Assembly: GCA_965199185.1 (NCBI GenBank)
Contig: CBDAQW010000024.1
Location: 43,125 to 107,124, forward strand
Reading direction: 5' to 3'
Length of the DNA stretch: 64,000 nucleotides
Source: Endozoicomonas sp965199185
GTDB lineage: Bacteria; Pseudomonadota; Gammaproteobacteria; Pseudomonadales; Endozoicomonadaceae
Shown here: one piece after another, positions 8,809 through 17,426 of the stretch
Position numbering within the stretch: the stretch's first letter is position 1
How the letters are laid out: every line of letters begins with the position of its first letter
Made by a program: the position numbers and the translations under genes
Notes under the pieces: model-generated
The model's database searches: none
What the model was told of the DNA's origin: nothing
Seen by the model: only the letters and a program-made list of their open reading frames with translations

Positions 8809-10323
8809 TCAAATTATCCTGCAGGGTAAAAGTAATTCGTGTTCGTTTAGGGGACGCTTATCTGTAATCCGATCGTGCAATTCTAATAAAAGCCCATAAA
8901 CACCGGGGACTTCAGCTTTAAACACTTTTCTATGTTCCAGGATATGTTGTTTTATCCACTCACAACGACTAATTGCATCGTCTATGCGCTTAGGCATAAT
9001 AGACGCTTTCCAGATAGCACTCATATCCTCTAGAGAGGCTAACCCTGCTTGCTGATGCCTTGAATCACGTTTTCTTTTTGCACCGATGGATACTAGACCA
9101 AAAGCACCCGCTTCAACATCAGGGCGTAGCATGGTGACATCATTTAAGCTATTACCTAAAACAAAAAACCATTTTTCTTTATATTCGACACCAGAATTTT
9201 CTACAGCCTGATTAATGAGCTGATAGATATATCGCATTGCTGAGCCTTTATTTAAATGGATATCCTGTAAAAAGTATTTACCAAGGTTTTTTTCAAAAGG
9301 CGAAGCCTGAACATAATAGAAATAAGAATAGGTATACATTTCGCTTTCAGAATGTATATTGACCGACTCCTGATCAATAGCAATGCTTTGGTTACGAATA
9401 TTATAAGGAATCGTTGTTTCTGACAGATCCAGCCCTGGCCATATGCCCAATAACGCCAATCGCTTGTTTAGACGATCTTTATTGCTCTTATCCTCATTCA
9501 TCCATCGCCTTACGATTTCTGAGTACTCTTTACTCTTCGAAAAACTTCCATCCTCCTTGTCATACAATAAGACCCTTACCCCATCACTAGCCGCTATTGC
9601 AAAAGGCTCAGCAAGTGAATGATCGTATCTGAATGGGGTTATAGGTACTGAAATAACAGGCTCTAAATCGTGATTATGGGGCAAAATGGAAAGCCCTTCT
9701 GCCCCATAATCAATGCCTGTATTGTAAACTATAAATACTCTGTCTTTATTTTTTTGTACAAAATCTGCAAACAAATTCAGACACTCTTGGCGAAATAGTT
9801 CTAAATCTTCAGGAGTTACTATACTTTGACTCTCAAACCAAGGATCGACATACCTTTCCCGACGACTGCTATAGTCATACAGCAACGTATCGTGAAGGCC
9901 TGAGTTAATAATGAGTATAATTTTCTCTTTTTTAATCACTTCTTCAATGTTATTTAATTTCGCTTCCAATACTTTAAGATGCAACTTGGTGCGCCAGTTT
10001 ATATTGAAATAATTATAGTATTGCTTCATACCCCAATTGTAACCCCAATAAAGCAAAGCACTCAGTAAGTATTCCAGCCTATTTTTTTTTGAGGAGTGCT
10101 CATTTTCATGCTGCTGTGCTTTTTCATCTGCACACATTTGAAGAAAAAGTGCTTCATAAGACTGACAGGCTTCGCTCTGACCAACAGTGATACCTGGAAT
10201 ATCTGATCTTTTAAAAAATAAAGACGGCATTTGTCCTATAACATCATCGGTAGCATCAAAAAATGAGGCATTAGCCAATAACATTTCAGAAATCATCATC
10301 AACAACAAGCAATATTTTTCCAT
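8809..10323 (-). CDS. Secreted HAD-fold paralog lacking catalytic residues (pseudophosphatase)
   Basis: This 504-residue protein is the tandem paralog of the upstream gene, with clear collinear similarity (QDIHLNKGSAMRYIY, FVLGNSLNDVTMLRPDVEA, SAIWKASIMPKRI). It begins with a signal-peptide-like leader (residues 1-19, ending LLANA). The fold matches Cof/sucrose-phosphatase-type HAD hydrolases, but motif I reads I-N-S-G-L-H-D-T instead of E-T-D-I-D-G-T: both the nucleophile Asp and the acid/base Asp are gone (Gly142, His144). Motif II has NTGI instead of NTSR, and motif IV has GNSLND instead of GNDLND. The motif III Lys is kept. The frame is open along its full length, so it looks retained as a non-catalytic protein rather than decayed. 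It starts 23 bp after the catalytic-type gene. Confidence 0.72.
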   Translation of the reverse strand: MEKYCLLLMMISEMLLANASFFDATDDVIGQMPSLFFKRSDIPGITVGQSEACQSYEALFLQMCADEKAQQHENEHSSKKNRLEYLLSALLYWGYNWGMKQYYNYFNINWRTKLHLKVLEAKLNNIEEVIKKEKIILIINSGLHDTLLYDYSSRRERYVDPWFESQSIVTPEDLELFRQECLNLFADFVQKNKDRVFIVYNTGIDYGAEGLSILPHNHDLEPVISVPITPFRYDHSLAEPFAIAASDGVRVLLYDKEDGSFSKSKEYSEIVRRWMNEDKSNKDRLNKRLALLGIWPGLDLSETTIPYNIRNQSIAIDQESVNIHSESEMYTYSYFYYVQASPFEKNLGKYFLQDIHLNKGSAMRYIYQLINQAVENSGVEYKEKWFFVLGNSLNDVTMLRPDVEAGAFGLVSIGAKRKRDSRHQQAGLASLEDMSAIWKASIMPKRIDDAISRCEWIKQHILEHRKVFKAEVPGVYGLLLELHDRITDKRPLNEHELLLPCRII

Positions 10324-10346
10324 TTTTTGATACAGTTTAATTTTTA

Positions 10347-11852
10347 TTAAAAGAGATTACAGGGGAAGGATTGGTATTCTTCTTTGACTATAAAATCATG
10401 TATTTCTGAAATAATCCCGTACAAACTGGGGAGCAATGTCTCTCTGACTTTTGGATGGTTAATGCTATCACTAACACTGTTGCTTTTTTTAAATATTTTT
10501 TTGGCGGAAGAAGGATAAAAGGAGGCCGACCAAACCTGTTTCATTTCCAGCAGAGTTGAAAAGTGTCTCTGATCGTAGCGACTTTGACGTTTTGATCGTG
10601 CTGCTGAATGTAACGGGCCCAAAGCTTCTGCTTCAATATCAGGTCTGAGCATTGCAATATCATTCAAGTCATTACCAAAAATAAAAAACAGTTTTCGTCT
10701 TTCTGGAGTACCAGACCGATGAATATCCTTCAATATTTCGGGATAGACATAGCGCATAGCTGCACCTTTATTAATACAGACATCCTGAAAAAAATGTTTT
10801 CGGGAATGTTTGCGACGTTTGATATGAGTGTAAGTAAAAAGAGATTTTGATATCCGGAAAATATCTGGAAACTCGGCCTCAACGTCATTACCGGATAGCG
10901 AATAATCTTTATAGCGTAAGAGAGCTCTTCTGGAGTTGCTCTTTTCTACAAAGCCATGATTTTCGAGGCTATTCTGAACATCGACAAATAGGGCATCATC
11001 CTCGCGTAGCCAGCTTGCCACTTCTCTTTTAAAGTTTTTATCCTCAATCAGTCTATGCCTTGCTCTTTGATAAAATGAAATACTGCTTCCTCCCAAAGAA
11101 GCCATCGCAAAAGGGGCTGGAAGTATGTCATACCCATCATGATGAGGGAGTTTTAGCTGCTCATGGGGCTCTGTTTTCGTTGGTATAGAGCGGATCGGAT
11201 GTTTAGCTGAACCATAAGATCTTGAGGTGTTGTAAACTAAATACACTCTTTCCTGATTCTTCGCCATAAACTCAGAAAAGACGAGCATATTATTCTTTTC
11301 AAATTCATCAACACCCTCAAGGCTATAAATACCCTGATCCGAATACCAGTCATTATACTGACTCAGTAACTTTGAAGGGGCATCAAGAATAGTACCATCA
11401 ATATCGGTTTCAATAATGAGTATCAGCTTTTGGGCTTTTAACTGTTCTTCGATGGTTTTCAGAAGATCTTTCAATGGCCTAAAGTTATTTGTTACATTAT
11501 TTTTTTTTGGCACAAGCTCTCCAATTGTTTGTTGTAATTTGCCAAACAGATTGGATAGCAGTGAAAGTGCTCCTGAAAAGTATGTGCTTTCATTACTATT
11601 GCCTCCATTATTATTCGTACCCTGTCGTATTTTAGACACACAATTTCGGGGAAATAGGCTGTCGGTGCCAAGTGGAATATCCTCCTTATCACAAGCCACT
11701 TTTGCACGCAGATTACTGAAGACACCCGTATGACTATATATCAAAGGCGATAAGTAGAGTGGTTGAACCCCTTTCATCGCTACCCCCATTTCATATGCTG
11801 AACCTTGCACTACAGCATTGAATATGGATAGTGTGAGAATAAAAATTAACAT
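10347..11852 (-). CDS. Secreted HAD-superfamily (Cof/sucrose-phosphatase type) hydrolase
   Basis: The 501-residue product carries an N-terminal signal peptide (residues 1-19) and a variable Asn-rich region (about 78-125), then a HAD hydrolase with all motifs intact: DIDGT (Asp150, Asp152), YNTSR (208-211), INKGAAM (Lys362) and GNDLND (393-398). The cap sits between motifs II and III, as in type IIB HADs such as sucrose-6-phosphate phosphatase. A phosphatase-type reaction is likely; the substrate is unknown. Export is unusual for this group, whose members are mostly cytoplasmic. It is the first gene of a three-gene minus-strand cluster and is directly followed by a catalytically empty paralog. 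A host-directed or periplasmic role is inference. Confidence 0.75.
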   Translation of the reverse strand: MLIFILTLSIFNAVVQGSAYEMGVAMKGVQPLYLSPLIYSHTGVFSNLRAKVACDKEDIPLGTDSLFPRNCVSKIRQGTNNNGGNSNESTYFSGALSLLSNLFGKLQQTIGELVPKKNNVTNNFRPLKDLLKTIEEQLKAQKLILIIETDIDGTILDAPSKLLSQYNDWYSDQGIYSLEGVDEFEKNNMLVFSEFMAKNQERVYLVYNTSRSYGSAKHPIRSIPTKTEPHEQLKLPHHDGYDILPAPFAMASLGGSSISFYQRARHRLIEDKNFKREVASWLREDDALFVDVQNSLENHGFVEKSNSRRALLRYKDYSLSGNDVEAEFPDIFRISKSLFTYTHIKRRKHSRKHFFQDVCINKGAAMRYVYPEILKDIHRSGTPERRKLFFIFGNDLNDIAMLRPDIEAEALGPLHSAARSKRQSRYDQRHFSTLLEMKQVWSASFYPSSAKKIFKKSNSVSDSINHPKVRETLLPSLYGIISEIHDFIVKEEYQSFPCNLF

Positions 11853-12002
11853 ATACGCAGGCGTCTCAATGAAAATTTTTTATAGTAATTTTTACTGTCT
11901 TCAGGAAGATAGCATCAGTTTGGCTACTTGCAGGGAATACAACGTGTTTTCCTGATAAACTGCTTCCTTCATAACTAAAATGATCTGGCTCTGCTTTTTA
12001 TT

Positions 12003-13355
12003 ATGTCGTTAATAGAACTGAAATCAGCCCTTTCCCTAACTCTGGTATTTATGTTCAGGATGCTCGGGTTGTTTATGGTACTGCCTGTTCTGGCTTTATT
12101 TGCTGAAGATTTACAGGGCGCTACGCCTGCTTCTATCGGTTTTGCCATTGGTGCTTACGGGATTACTCAGGCAATCCTGCAGATTCCCTTTGGCTGGCTG
12201 TCAGATCGCTTGGGTCGGAAGCCTGTTATTTTGGCCGGGTTGCTACTGTTTCTCGCGGGGAGTTTGCTGGCATCACAGGCTGAGTCCATTGAGGGCATTA
12301 TTGCCGGGCGTATTTTACAGGGTGCTGGCGCAATAGCCAGTGCAGTCACCGCATTGCTGGCGGATTTAACTCGCGACCAACACCGCACCAAAGCAATGGC
12401 AATGATTGGTATGGGTATTGGTCTGGCATTTTGCATTGCCATGGTGCTTGGACCTTTGGTCAGTGCAGTCTGGGGATTATCAGGTCTGTTTATTTCCAAT
12501 GCATTGTTGGCAGTGATCGCCATATTTATTATGTACTGGCTGGTGCCTACGCCGGTTCGATCACGGTGTGATCTTAACTCAACGGTCAAAAAAGAAAGCA
12601 TTAAAGATGTTTTAACCAATAGTCAGTTGTTACGCCATATCACGGGTATATTTTCTCTTCACTTTGTTCTGATGGCACTGTTTATTATGGTGCCGGGGTT
12701 GATTGAAACCAGTGCCGGACTGGCGCCTGAAGATCATGGCTGGGTATATCTGGCAGTAACGGTCATTTCTCTTGCCATGATTATCCCCTTCATTATTTAC
12801 AGTGAGCGTCAGCGTCGTCTTAAACAATGCTACAGTTTTGCGGTGAGTTTTCTGATGATCGCTTTTCTGTTGATTTATCAGGGGCAAATAAGCAGCAACA
12901 TGCTTTATGCTGGGTTATTTATCTTTTTTGCCGGATTTAATTTTCTGGAAGCCACTCTACCTTCGCTGGTCAGCAAGTTATCACCGGCGGGCACCCGTGG
13001 CACAGCAATGGGTGTATACTCAACCGGACAGTTTCTTGGGGCAGCATTGGGTGGTAGCCTTGGCGGTCTGGCTATGCAACACTGGGGAATAGCCGGTGTG
13101 TTGATGCTTTGTACTATCCCTACTGCCCTGTGGTGGGGGTTGTCTGTTACCATGCGTCAGCCTCCTTATGTCAGCAACATGGTGATGGCACTCAATCCTT
13201 TTCAGGAACATGATGCTCACAGCATGAGTAAACAGTTGGCGGTCATCGCCGGTGTCAGAGAAGTGACTGTATTGGCTGAAGAAAGAACAGCCTATCTGAA
13301 AGTGGATAAACACAGCCTGGACTGGTCAGCATTAAAACGCTTTGGCGAATGCTGA
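12003..13355 (+). CDS. yajR: Major facilitator superfamily transporter, YajR-like
   Basis: Twelve hydrophobic segments fill residues 10-390, with the MFS signature between helices 2 and 3 (GWLSDRLGRKPV) and the YajR-type motif FMFRMLGLFMVLPVLAL in helix 1. A C-terminal soluble region of about 60 residues (SMSKQLAVIAGVREVTVLAEERTAYLKVDKH) fits the small ferredoxin-like YAM domain of YajR transporters. Substrates are uncertain; a proton-driven efflux role is assumed from the family. It lies 43 bp upstream of ssb on the same strand, an arrangement seen in other Gammaproteobacteria, so the two may share transcripts. Confidence 0.85.
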   Translation: MSLIELKSALSLTLVFMFRMLGLFMVLPVLALFAEDLQGATPASIGFAIGAYGITQAILQIPFGWLSDRLGRKPVILAGLLLFLAGSLLASQAESIEGIIAGRILQGAGAIASAVTALLADLTRDQHRTKAMAMIGMGIGLAFCIAMVLGPLVSAVWGLSGLFISNALLAVIAIFIMYWLVPTPVRSRCDLNSTVKKESIKDVLTNSQLLRHITGIFSLHFVLMALFIMVPGLIETSAGLAPEDHGWVYLAVTVISLAMIIPFIIYSERQRRLKQCYSFAVSFLMIAFLLIYQGQISSNMLYAGLFIFFAGFNFLEATLPSLVSKLSPAGTRGTAMGVYSTGQFLGAALGGSLGGLAMQHWGIAGVLMLCTIPTALWWGLSVTMRQPPYVSNMVMALNPFQEHDAHSMSKQLAVIAGVREVTVLAEERTAYLKVDKHSLDWSALKRFGEC

Positions 13356-13398
13356 CAACAACAAGCACAGTAATGAATTTAAATAGCGGAGAGATTTA

Positions 13399-13971
13399 AT
13401 GGCTCGTGGCGTAAACAAGGTTATTCTGATCGGTAATCTCGGAAATGACCCGGATGTCCGGTTCACTCCTAATGGCGGTGCCGTAGCGAACCTGAGCGTG
13501 GCGACCAGCGAATCCTGGAAGGATCGTAATACTGGTCAGCAGCAGGATCGCACCGAATGGCACCGTGTTGTGATTTTCGGAAAACTGGCTGAAATTGCCC
13601 AGCAGTACCTGCGCAAAGGTTCCAAAGTTTACCTGGAAGGTAAACTGCAAACCCGCAAATGGCAGGGACAAGATGGTCAAGACCGTTACACCACTGAAAT
13701 TGTGGTTGATGGTTTCAATGGCCAGCTGCAAATGCTTGATAGCCGTCAGGATGGCATGGGCGCCCCGGCAGGTGGTGGTTATCAGCAACCACCACAACAA
13801 AATCAACAACAAACACAGCAATACGCAACTGCAGCACCGCAGCAGCAAGCTCCTGTGTCTCAGCAACCATATAACGCTCCACAACAGCAGCGTCAGCCAG
13901 CCCCTGCACAACAGCCACAACCTCAACCAGCGGGTGGGTTTGATGACTTTGATGACGACATTCCGTTCTGA
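13399..13971 (+). CDS. ssb: Single-stranded DNA-binding protein
   Basis: SSB coats single-stranded DNA as a tetramer during replication, recombination and repair and recruits partners through its tail. The OB fold occupies about residues 1-110 (ARGVNKVILIGNLGNDPDVR, ATSESWKDRNTGQQQDRTEW, YLEGKLQTRKWQ). A disordered Gln/Pro-rich linker follows (about 118-175), and the protein ends in the canonical acidic tail DDFDDDIPF. At 190 residues its length is usual. The ATG at 13399 follows GGAGAGA. It sits after the YajR-like gene, and a strong terminator follows it. Confidence 0.97.
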   Translation: MARGVNKVILIGNLGNDPDVRFTPNGGAVANLSVATSESWKDRNTGQQQDRTEWHRVVIFGKLAEIAQQYLRKGSKVYLEGKLQTRKWQGQDGQDRYTTEIVVDGFNGQLQMLDSRQDGMGAPAGGGYQQPPQQNQQQTQQYATAAPQQQAPVSQQPYNAPQQQRQPAPAQQPQPQPAGGFDDFDDDIPF

Positions 13972-13996
13972 CGCCGGATAGAGACGATAAAACCAG

Positions 13997-14025
13997 AAAG
14001 CCTCCCGGATGTTGGAGGCTTTTTT
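13997..14025 (+). terminator. Rho-independent terminator of ssb
   Basis: AAAGCCTCC, an eight-base loop, and GGAGGCTTTTTT, 25 bp after the ssb stop. Confidence 0.9.
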
Positions 14026-14052
14026 ATATCAGGAACATAGAGGTTAAACTGA

Positions 14053-14640
14053 ATGGCCGATCTGGAAATAAGAAAACAACTCCGGCTGAAGCTACGACAA
14101 AAAAGGCGATCTCTTAGTGCAGAGCAACAAACGCTGGCGGCAGAAAAATTGCTGAAAAATATTCAGCATTCAGATATCACCAAACATCATCAGCATATTG
14201 CACTCTATCTAAGTAATGACGGTGAAATTAATCCTGAGCCTGTGATCGACTGGCTATGGCAGCAGGGCAAACTCTGTTACCTACCAGTACTGAATGACAG
14301 CGGCAATCATCAGCTTGATTTCGTCGCTTATCAATCAGTTACAACCATGGTTAAAAATCGATTTGGTATCAATGAGCCAGAAAACAAACCTGCACAGAGA
14401 ATTACCCCACATCAGCTCGATTTGGTTTTCATGCCATTGACCGGGTTTGATGAGCAAGGACAGCGCATGGGGATGGGGGGCGGTTATTATGATCGAACCT
14501 TTGCTTTCGTAGAGAAAGACAAAACACCTGTTCTCATTGGGTTAGCCCATGAGTGCCAGAAGGTCGTGAGCGTTTATACATCCGATTGGGATGTTCCAAT
14601 GCAGGGTGTCGTAACCGACCAACACTGTTATTTTTATTAA
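14053..14640 (+). CDS. 5-formyltetrahydrofolate cyclo-ligase family protein
   Basis: The enzyme converts 5-formyl-THF to 5,10-methenyl-THF with ATP, returning stored folate to one-carbon metabolism. The 195-residue product has the family's N-terminal KQLRLKLRQKRRSLS, the FMPLTGFDEQGQRMGMGGGYYDRTFAF nucleotide/folate loop at about 132-157, and an ALYLSNDGEINPEPVIDWLW segment. Length is normal. In many Gammaproteobacteria it follows zapA and 6S RNA; here it follows ssb instead, and no 6S RNA was recognised in the 81-base gap. An IS66 element lies 25 bp after its stop. Confidence 0.92.
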   Translation: MADLEIRKQLRLKLRQKRRSLSAEQQTLAAEKLLKNIQHSDITKHHQHIALYLSNDGEINPEPVIDWLWQQGKLCYLPVLNDSGNHQLDFVAYQSVTTMVKNRFGINEPENKPAQRITPHQLDLVFMPLTGFDEQGQRMGMGGGYYDRTFAFVEKDKTPVLIGLAHECQKVVSVYTSDWDVPMQGVVTDQHCYFY

Positions 14641-14743
14641 CCTCTAGCAACAGGTGTCTTTCATCGTAAGCGTCAGCCAAAAACCATCTACCCAGCCTGA
14701 CCACCAGTCCGGATACTGATGCTTCCAGCTTTCAGGAGGTAAC

Positions 14744-15076
14744 ATGTCCGAAAAACAACAATTCTGGTTTAAGCATATCGAACAATGGCAGCAAAGCGGA
14801 CTTTCTCAGGCGGAATACGCTCGTCAGCAGAAACTGTCCATCAAATCTTTCGGTTATTACCGTCGTCGCTACAGGCAACAGTCGACCCCTGATAAAAGTC
14901 CAACCCCTCTATTACCAGTCACTGTAGCTCATATCGAAACCAATTCGCTCCCTGCTCAACCAGGAAGTACCGGCATCACCCTGACCAGCCCCTCCGGGTT
15001 TCGTATCGAACTGGCACCGGGATTCGATCCGCAGACCTTGCGAACCGTACTGCAAACCCTGGAGGCTGCAGCATGA
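14744..15076 (+). CDS. tnpA: IS66 accessory protein TnpA (Orf1)
   Basis: A 110-residue product with the helix-turn-helix start typical of IS66 Orf1: FWFKHIEQWQQSGLSQAEYA, then KSFGYYRRRYRQ. It is needed for IS66 transposition but is not the catalytic subunit. GGAGGT lies 7 bases before the ATG. Its stop overlaps the start of tnpB by four bases (ATGA), indicating translational coupling. Confidence 0.93.
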   Translation: MSEKQQFWFKHIEQWQQSGLSQAEYARQQKLSIKSFGYYRRRYRQQSTPDKSPTPLLPVTVAHIETNSLPAQPGSTGITLTSPSGFRIELAPGFDPQTLRTVLQTLEAAA

Positions 15077-15432
15077 TTGGTGATGCGACTTCCCTCAAGG
15101 TCTATCTAGCTCCCGGTGTCACCGACATGCGCAAGTCTATCGATGGTCTCTCCCTGATCGCCAGCGAAGTACTGAACCTTGACCCGTTCTCCGAAAGCCT
15201 GTTCGTATTCTGCAACCGGGGACGCAACAAACTCAAAATACTGCACTGGCAGACTAACGGGTTCTGGCTTTACTACCGTCGCCTCGAGAAAGGCCGTTTC
15301 AATTGGCCTGATCATGAAAAGACGAATCAGGCAATCACTCTGACCCGTCGTGAGCTGAACTGGCTTCTGGACGGCTTGCCAGTCGATCAGAAAAAAGCAC
15401 ATCCGACATTGTGCTATCAGCCTGCCGCCTGA
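15073..15432 (+). CDS. tnpB: IS66 accessory protein TnpB (Orf2)
   Basis: The 119-residue protein shows the IS66 Orf2 signature: VYLAPGVTDMRKSIDGLSLI, then FVFCNRGRNKLKILHWQTNGFWLYYRRLEKGRF. It is an essential accessory protein of IS66 elements with no defined enzymatic activity. Its start codon overlaps the tnpA stop, and tnpC follows after 56 bases. Confidence 0.95.
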   Translation: MIGDATSLKVYLAPGVTDMRKSIDGLSLIASEVLNLDPFSESLFVFCNRGRNKLKILHWQTNGFWLYYRRLEKGRFNWPDHEKTNQAITLTRRELNWLLDGLPVDQKKAHPTLCYQPAA

Positions 15433-15488
15433 ATGTCCATGAACTACAACAATGAAAACGACGGCGGTTCTGTTAGATAATAGGCGAT

Positions 15489-17033
15489 ATGAATACGATG
15501 ACCACGCCAGACAAACCGACCATTGAATCTCTTCAGTTTGAGAACGTTCAGCTGAAGGCGAAACTCGCGTGGTATGAGGAACAGTTCCGCCTGCATCAAC
15601 ATCAGAAATTTGCCGCTTCCAGTGAACGTTTCGAGGGCCAGGAGTCACTGTTCAATGAACCTGAATTATTGGACGAAGAGTCTGCTGAACAATCTGAAAC
15701 CCAGACCGTAGAAGCTCACCAGCGCAAAAAGCCGGTCAGGAAAACACTGCCTGACCATTTGCCCCGGGACGTGGTTCAGTTGGATATCGCCGAAGAAGAA
15801 AAACAGTGCGACTGCTGTGGTAAAACCCTCAAGGCATTCGGCCATGAGAGCAGTTGTAAGCTGGACATCGTTCCGGCGCAGGTGAAAGTCGTTGAATTCC
15901 AGCGCCTGAAATATGCCTGCGAGTGCGAGTCCGGCGTCAAAACGGCACCGATGCCGAAAATGCCCATCCCGAAAAGCATTGCCACTCCCGGATTGCTGGC
16001 CTGGATCATCACCAGCAAATATTGTGATGCTCTGCCCCTGTATCGACAGGAGTTTATCCTGAAGCGCATGAACATCGAGATCAGTCGTGCCTCCATGGCT
16101 GAATGGATGATCAGGGTGTCCGTATTACTCAAACCAATATACGACGAGCTACAGAAAATGCTGGTCAGACGAAGCAGTATTCAGGCTGACGAAACACCGC
16201 TGCAGGTACTGGATGAGCCCGAACGGTCGCCACAGGATAAATCCTATATGTGGGTGTATCGCACTACCGGGCAGCTGGGGACACCAGTCATCCTCTATGA
16301 CTATCAGTCAGGTCGTGACCATAGTCGTCCACAGGCATTCCTGTCCGGGTTCAGCGGCTATCTGCAATGCGACGGACTGTCTGCTTATAAAGCGCTGAGT
16401 AAGAAGCAACCGGAAATAGAACTGGTTGGCTGTCTTGCGCACGTCCGGAGAAAATTCAAAGAAGCGCTGGACGCTATCCCAAAGAAAAAAGGCCAGCCAC
16501 AAGCCAAAATCACCAAGCCCGCCCAGGTGCTGACGATGATCCAGACGCTCTACGCTATAGAGAGAAGGGTCAAAGATAAAGCGGTAGAAGAACGATTCCA
16601 GATAAGACAACGGGAAAGCCGCCCGATCCTGGACAAGCTGAAAGAGTGGCTGGATCGGCAACAGCCCAAAATCCCTCCCAAAAACAAGCTTGGCAAAGCC
16701 ATCACCTATGCGCAAAACCAGTGGCCTTATCTGATACGTTACCTTGATAGCGGGCTGCTGGATATTGACAATAATGCGGCAGAGAGAGCCGTCAAACCGT
16801 TCGTAATTGGCCGAAAGAACTGGCTTTTTGCTAAAAGCGTAAACGGAGCAAATGCCAGCGCAACACTTTATAGTTTGATCGAAACCGCCAGGGCGAATGA
16901 TCTGGAGCCGTACGCCTGGCTACGTTACGTGCTGTCCAGGGTTCCTCAACTGCCCAAAGAAGCGTGTGTTGAACACCTGTTGCCTATGAATCTCACGCCA
17001 GACGATTTAAAAATAGCGAATTGGTGGGAATAG
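15489..17033 (+). CDS. tnpC: IS66 transposase TnpC
   Basis: The DDE transposase of the element, 514 residues. In order: an N-terminal leucine-zipper-like segment (LQFENVQLKAKLAWYEEQFRL) with the HQKFAASSERFEGQ motif; a zinc-finger-like region (CDCCGKTL and later CECES); and the catalytic core with IQADETPLQVLDEP (first Asp), YLQCDGLSAYKAL (second Asp) and LDIDNNAAERAVKPFVIGRKNWLF, which holds the Glu. Length and motifs are complete. Confidence 0.96.
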   Translation: MNTMTTPDKPTIESLQFENVQLKAKLAWYEEQFRLHQHQKFAASSERFEGQESLFNEPELLDEESAEQSETQTVEAHQRKKPVRKTLPDHLPRDVVQLDIAEEEKQCDCCGKTLKAFGHESSCKLDIVPAQVKVVEFQRLKYACECESGVKTAPMPKMPIPKSIATPGLLAWIITSKYCDALPLYRQEFILKRMNIEISRASMAEWMIRVSVLLKPIYDELQKMLVRRSSIQADETPLQVLDEPERSPQDKSYMWVYRTTGQLGTPVILYDYQSGRDHSRPQAFLSGFSGYLQCDGLSAYKALSKKQPEIELVGCLAHVRRKFKEALDAIPKKKGQPQAKITKPAQVLTMIQTLYAIERRVKDKAVEERFQIRQRESRPILDKLKEWLDRQQPKIPPKNKLGKAITYAQNQWPYLIRYLDSGLLDIDNNAAERAVKPFVIGRKNWLFAKSVNGANASATLYSLIETARANDLEPYAWLRYVLSRVPQLPKEACVEHLLPMNLTPDDLKIANWWE

Positions 17034-17063
17034 GGGTAGATGGGGTTGCCCGACCGCTTACCT

Positions 17064-17231
17064 TTCATCTGGTTTTACAGTTTAGGGCTGGGTGCTGCCA
17101 AAATAGCGCCTTATGTGAATAGCCCGAAAGTGTGGAAAGTGATTGATGCGGTTATCTGTGTGGCCATGTGGACTGTTGCCATTATGCTGCTCATGTTGGT
17201 CAGTTTCCGCCCGAAGTGCAGATACCCATAG
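17064..17231 (+). pseudogene. C-terminal remnant of a LysE/ArgO-type exporter gene
   Basis: The segment FIWFYSLGLGAAKIAPYVNS followed by KVWKVIDAVICVAMWTVAIMLL matches the last two membrane helices of LysE/ArgO amino acid exporters. Removing IS66 and one CTTTCATC leaves this frame open for only a few codons upstream before a TAG that directly follows the formyl-THF cyclo-ligase gene. The exporter had therefore lost its 5' part before IS66 inserted, or lost it in the same rearrangement. No function is expected. Confidence 0.6.
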
Positions 17232-17391
17232 GGCACAAGAGCCGACAGTGCGCTCGAAGAGTGCATAAAATCTTCGTCAGCATAATAAACCGGTTATTAC
17301 AATACTTCGAACAGTTTTTAGCCATTAATACCGAGCCTTCGAAAAACTGTCCACAGTATTGTTATTTGTCTTTTCAGCATTTCATGCTGAT

Positions 17392-17426
17392 TGTCGGATT
17401 CTGCTTTCGGCGGAAACTGACCTACG
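17392..17426. repeat. REP-like palindrome
   Basis: GTCGGATTCTGC..GGCGGAAACTGAC is an imperfect inverted repeat at the rep 3' end. It belongs to a family seen between several genes here (22923, 24784, 24874, 26627), built from TCGG-TTTCTGCC and its complement. The rest of the 190-base gap after the LysE remnant holds no gene. Confidence 0.5.

Larger units (their letters stand above)
14666..17061 (+). mobile_element. Complete IS66-family insertion sequence with 8-bp target duplication
   Basis: The left end starts GTAAGCGTCAGCC and the right end reads, in reverse complement, GTAAGCGGTCGGG; both also share CCATCTACCC about 20 bases in. CTTTCATC directly flanks both ends (14658-14665 and 17062-17069), the 8-bp duplication typical of IS66. 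The element is 2396 bp with the three standard genes, all with open frames, so it may be active and recent. It sits between the formyl-THF cyclo-ligase gene and a LysE-family remnant. Confidence 0.95.

Noticed and set aside
8809..10323. The second HAD-like gene as a plain pseudogene
   Set aside because: The frame is open over 504 codons with conserved C-terminal motifs and a leader; catalytic loss without other damage suggests retention, so it is listed as a CDS.
13780..13930. A repetitive Gln-rich stretch suggesting a tandem repeat or CRISPR
   Set aside because: It is the CAA/CAG-rich linker of ssb. No CRISPR array was seen anywhere in the window.
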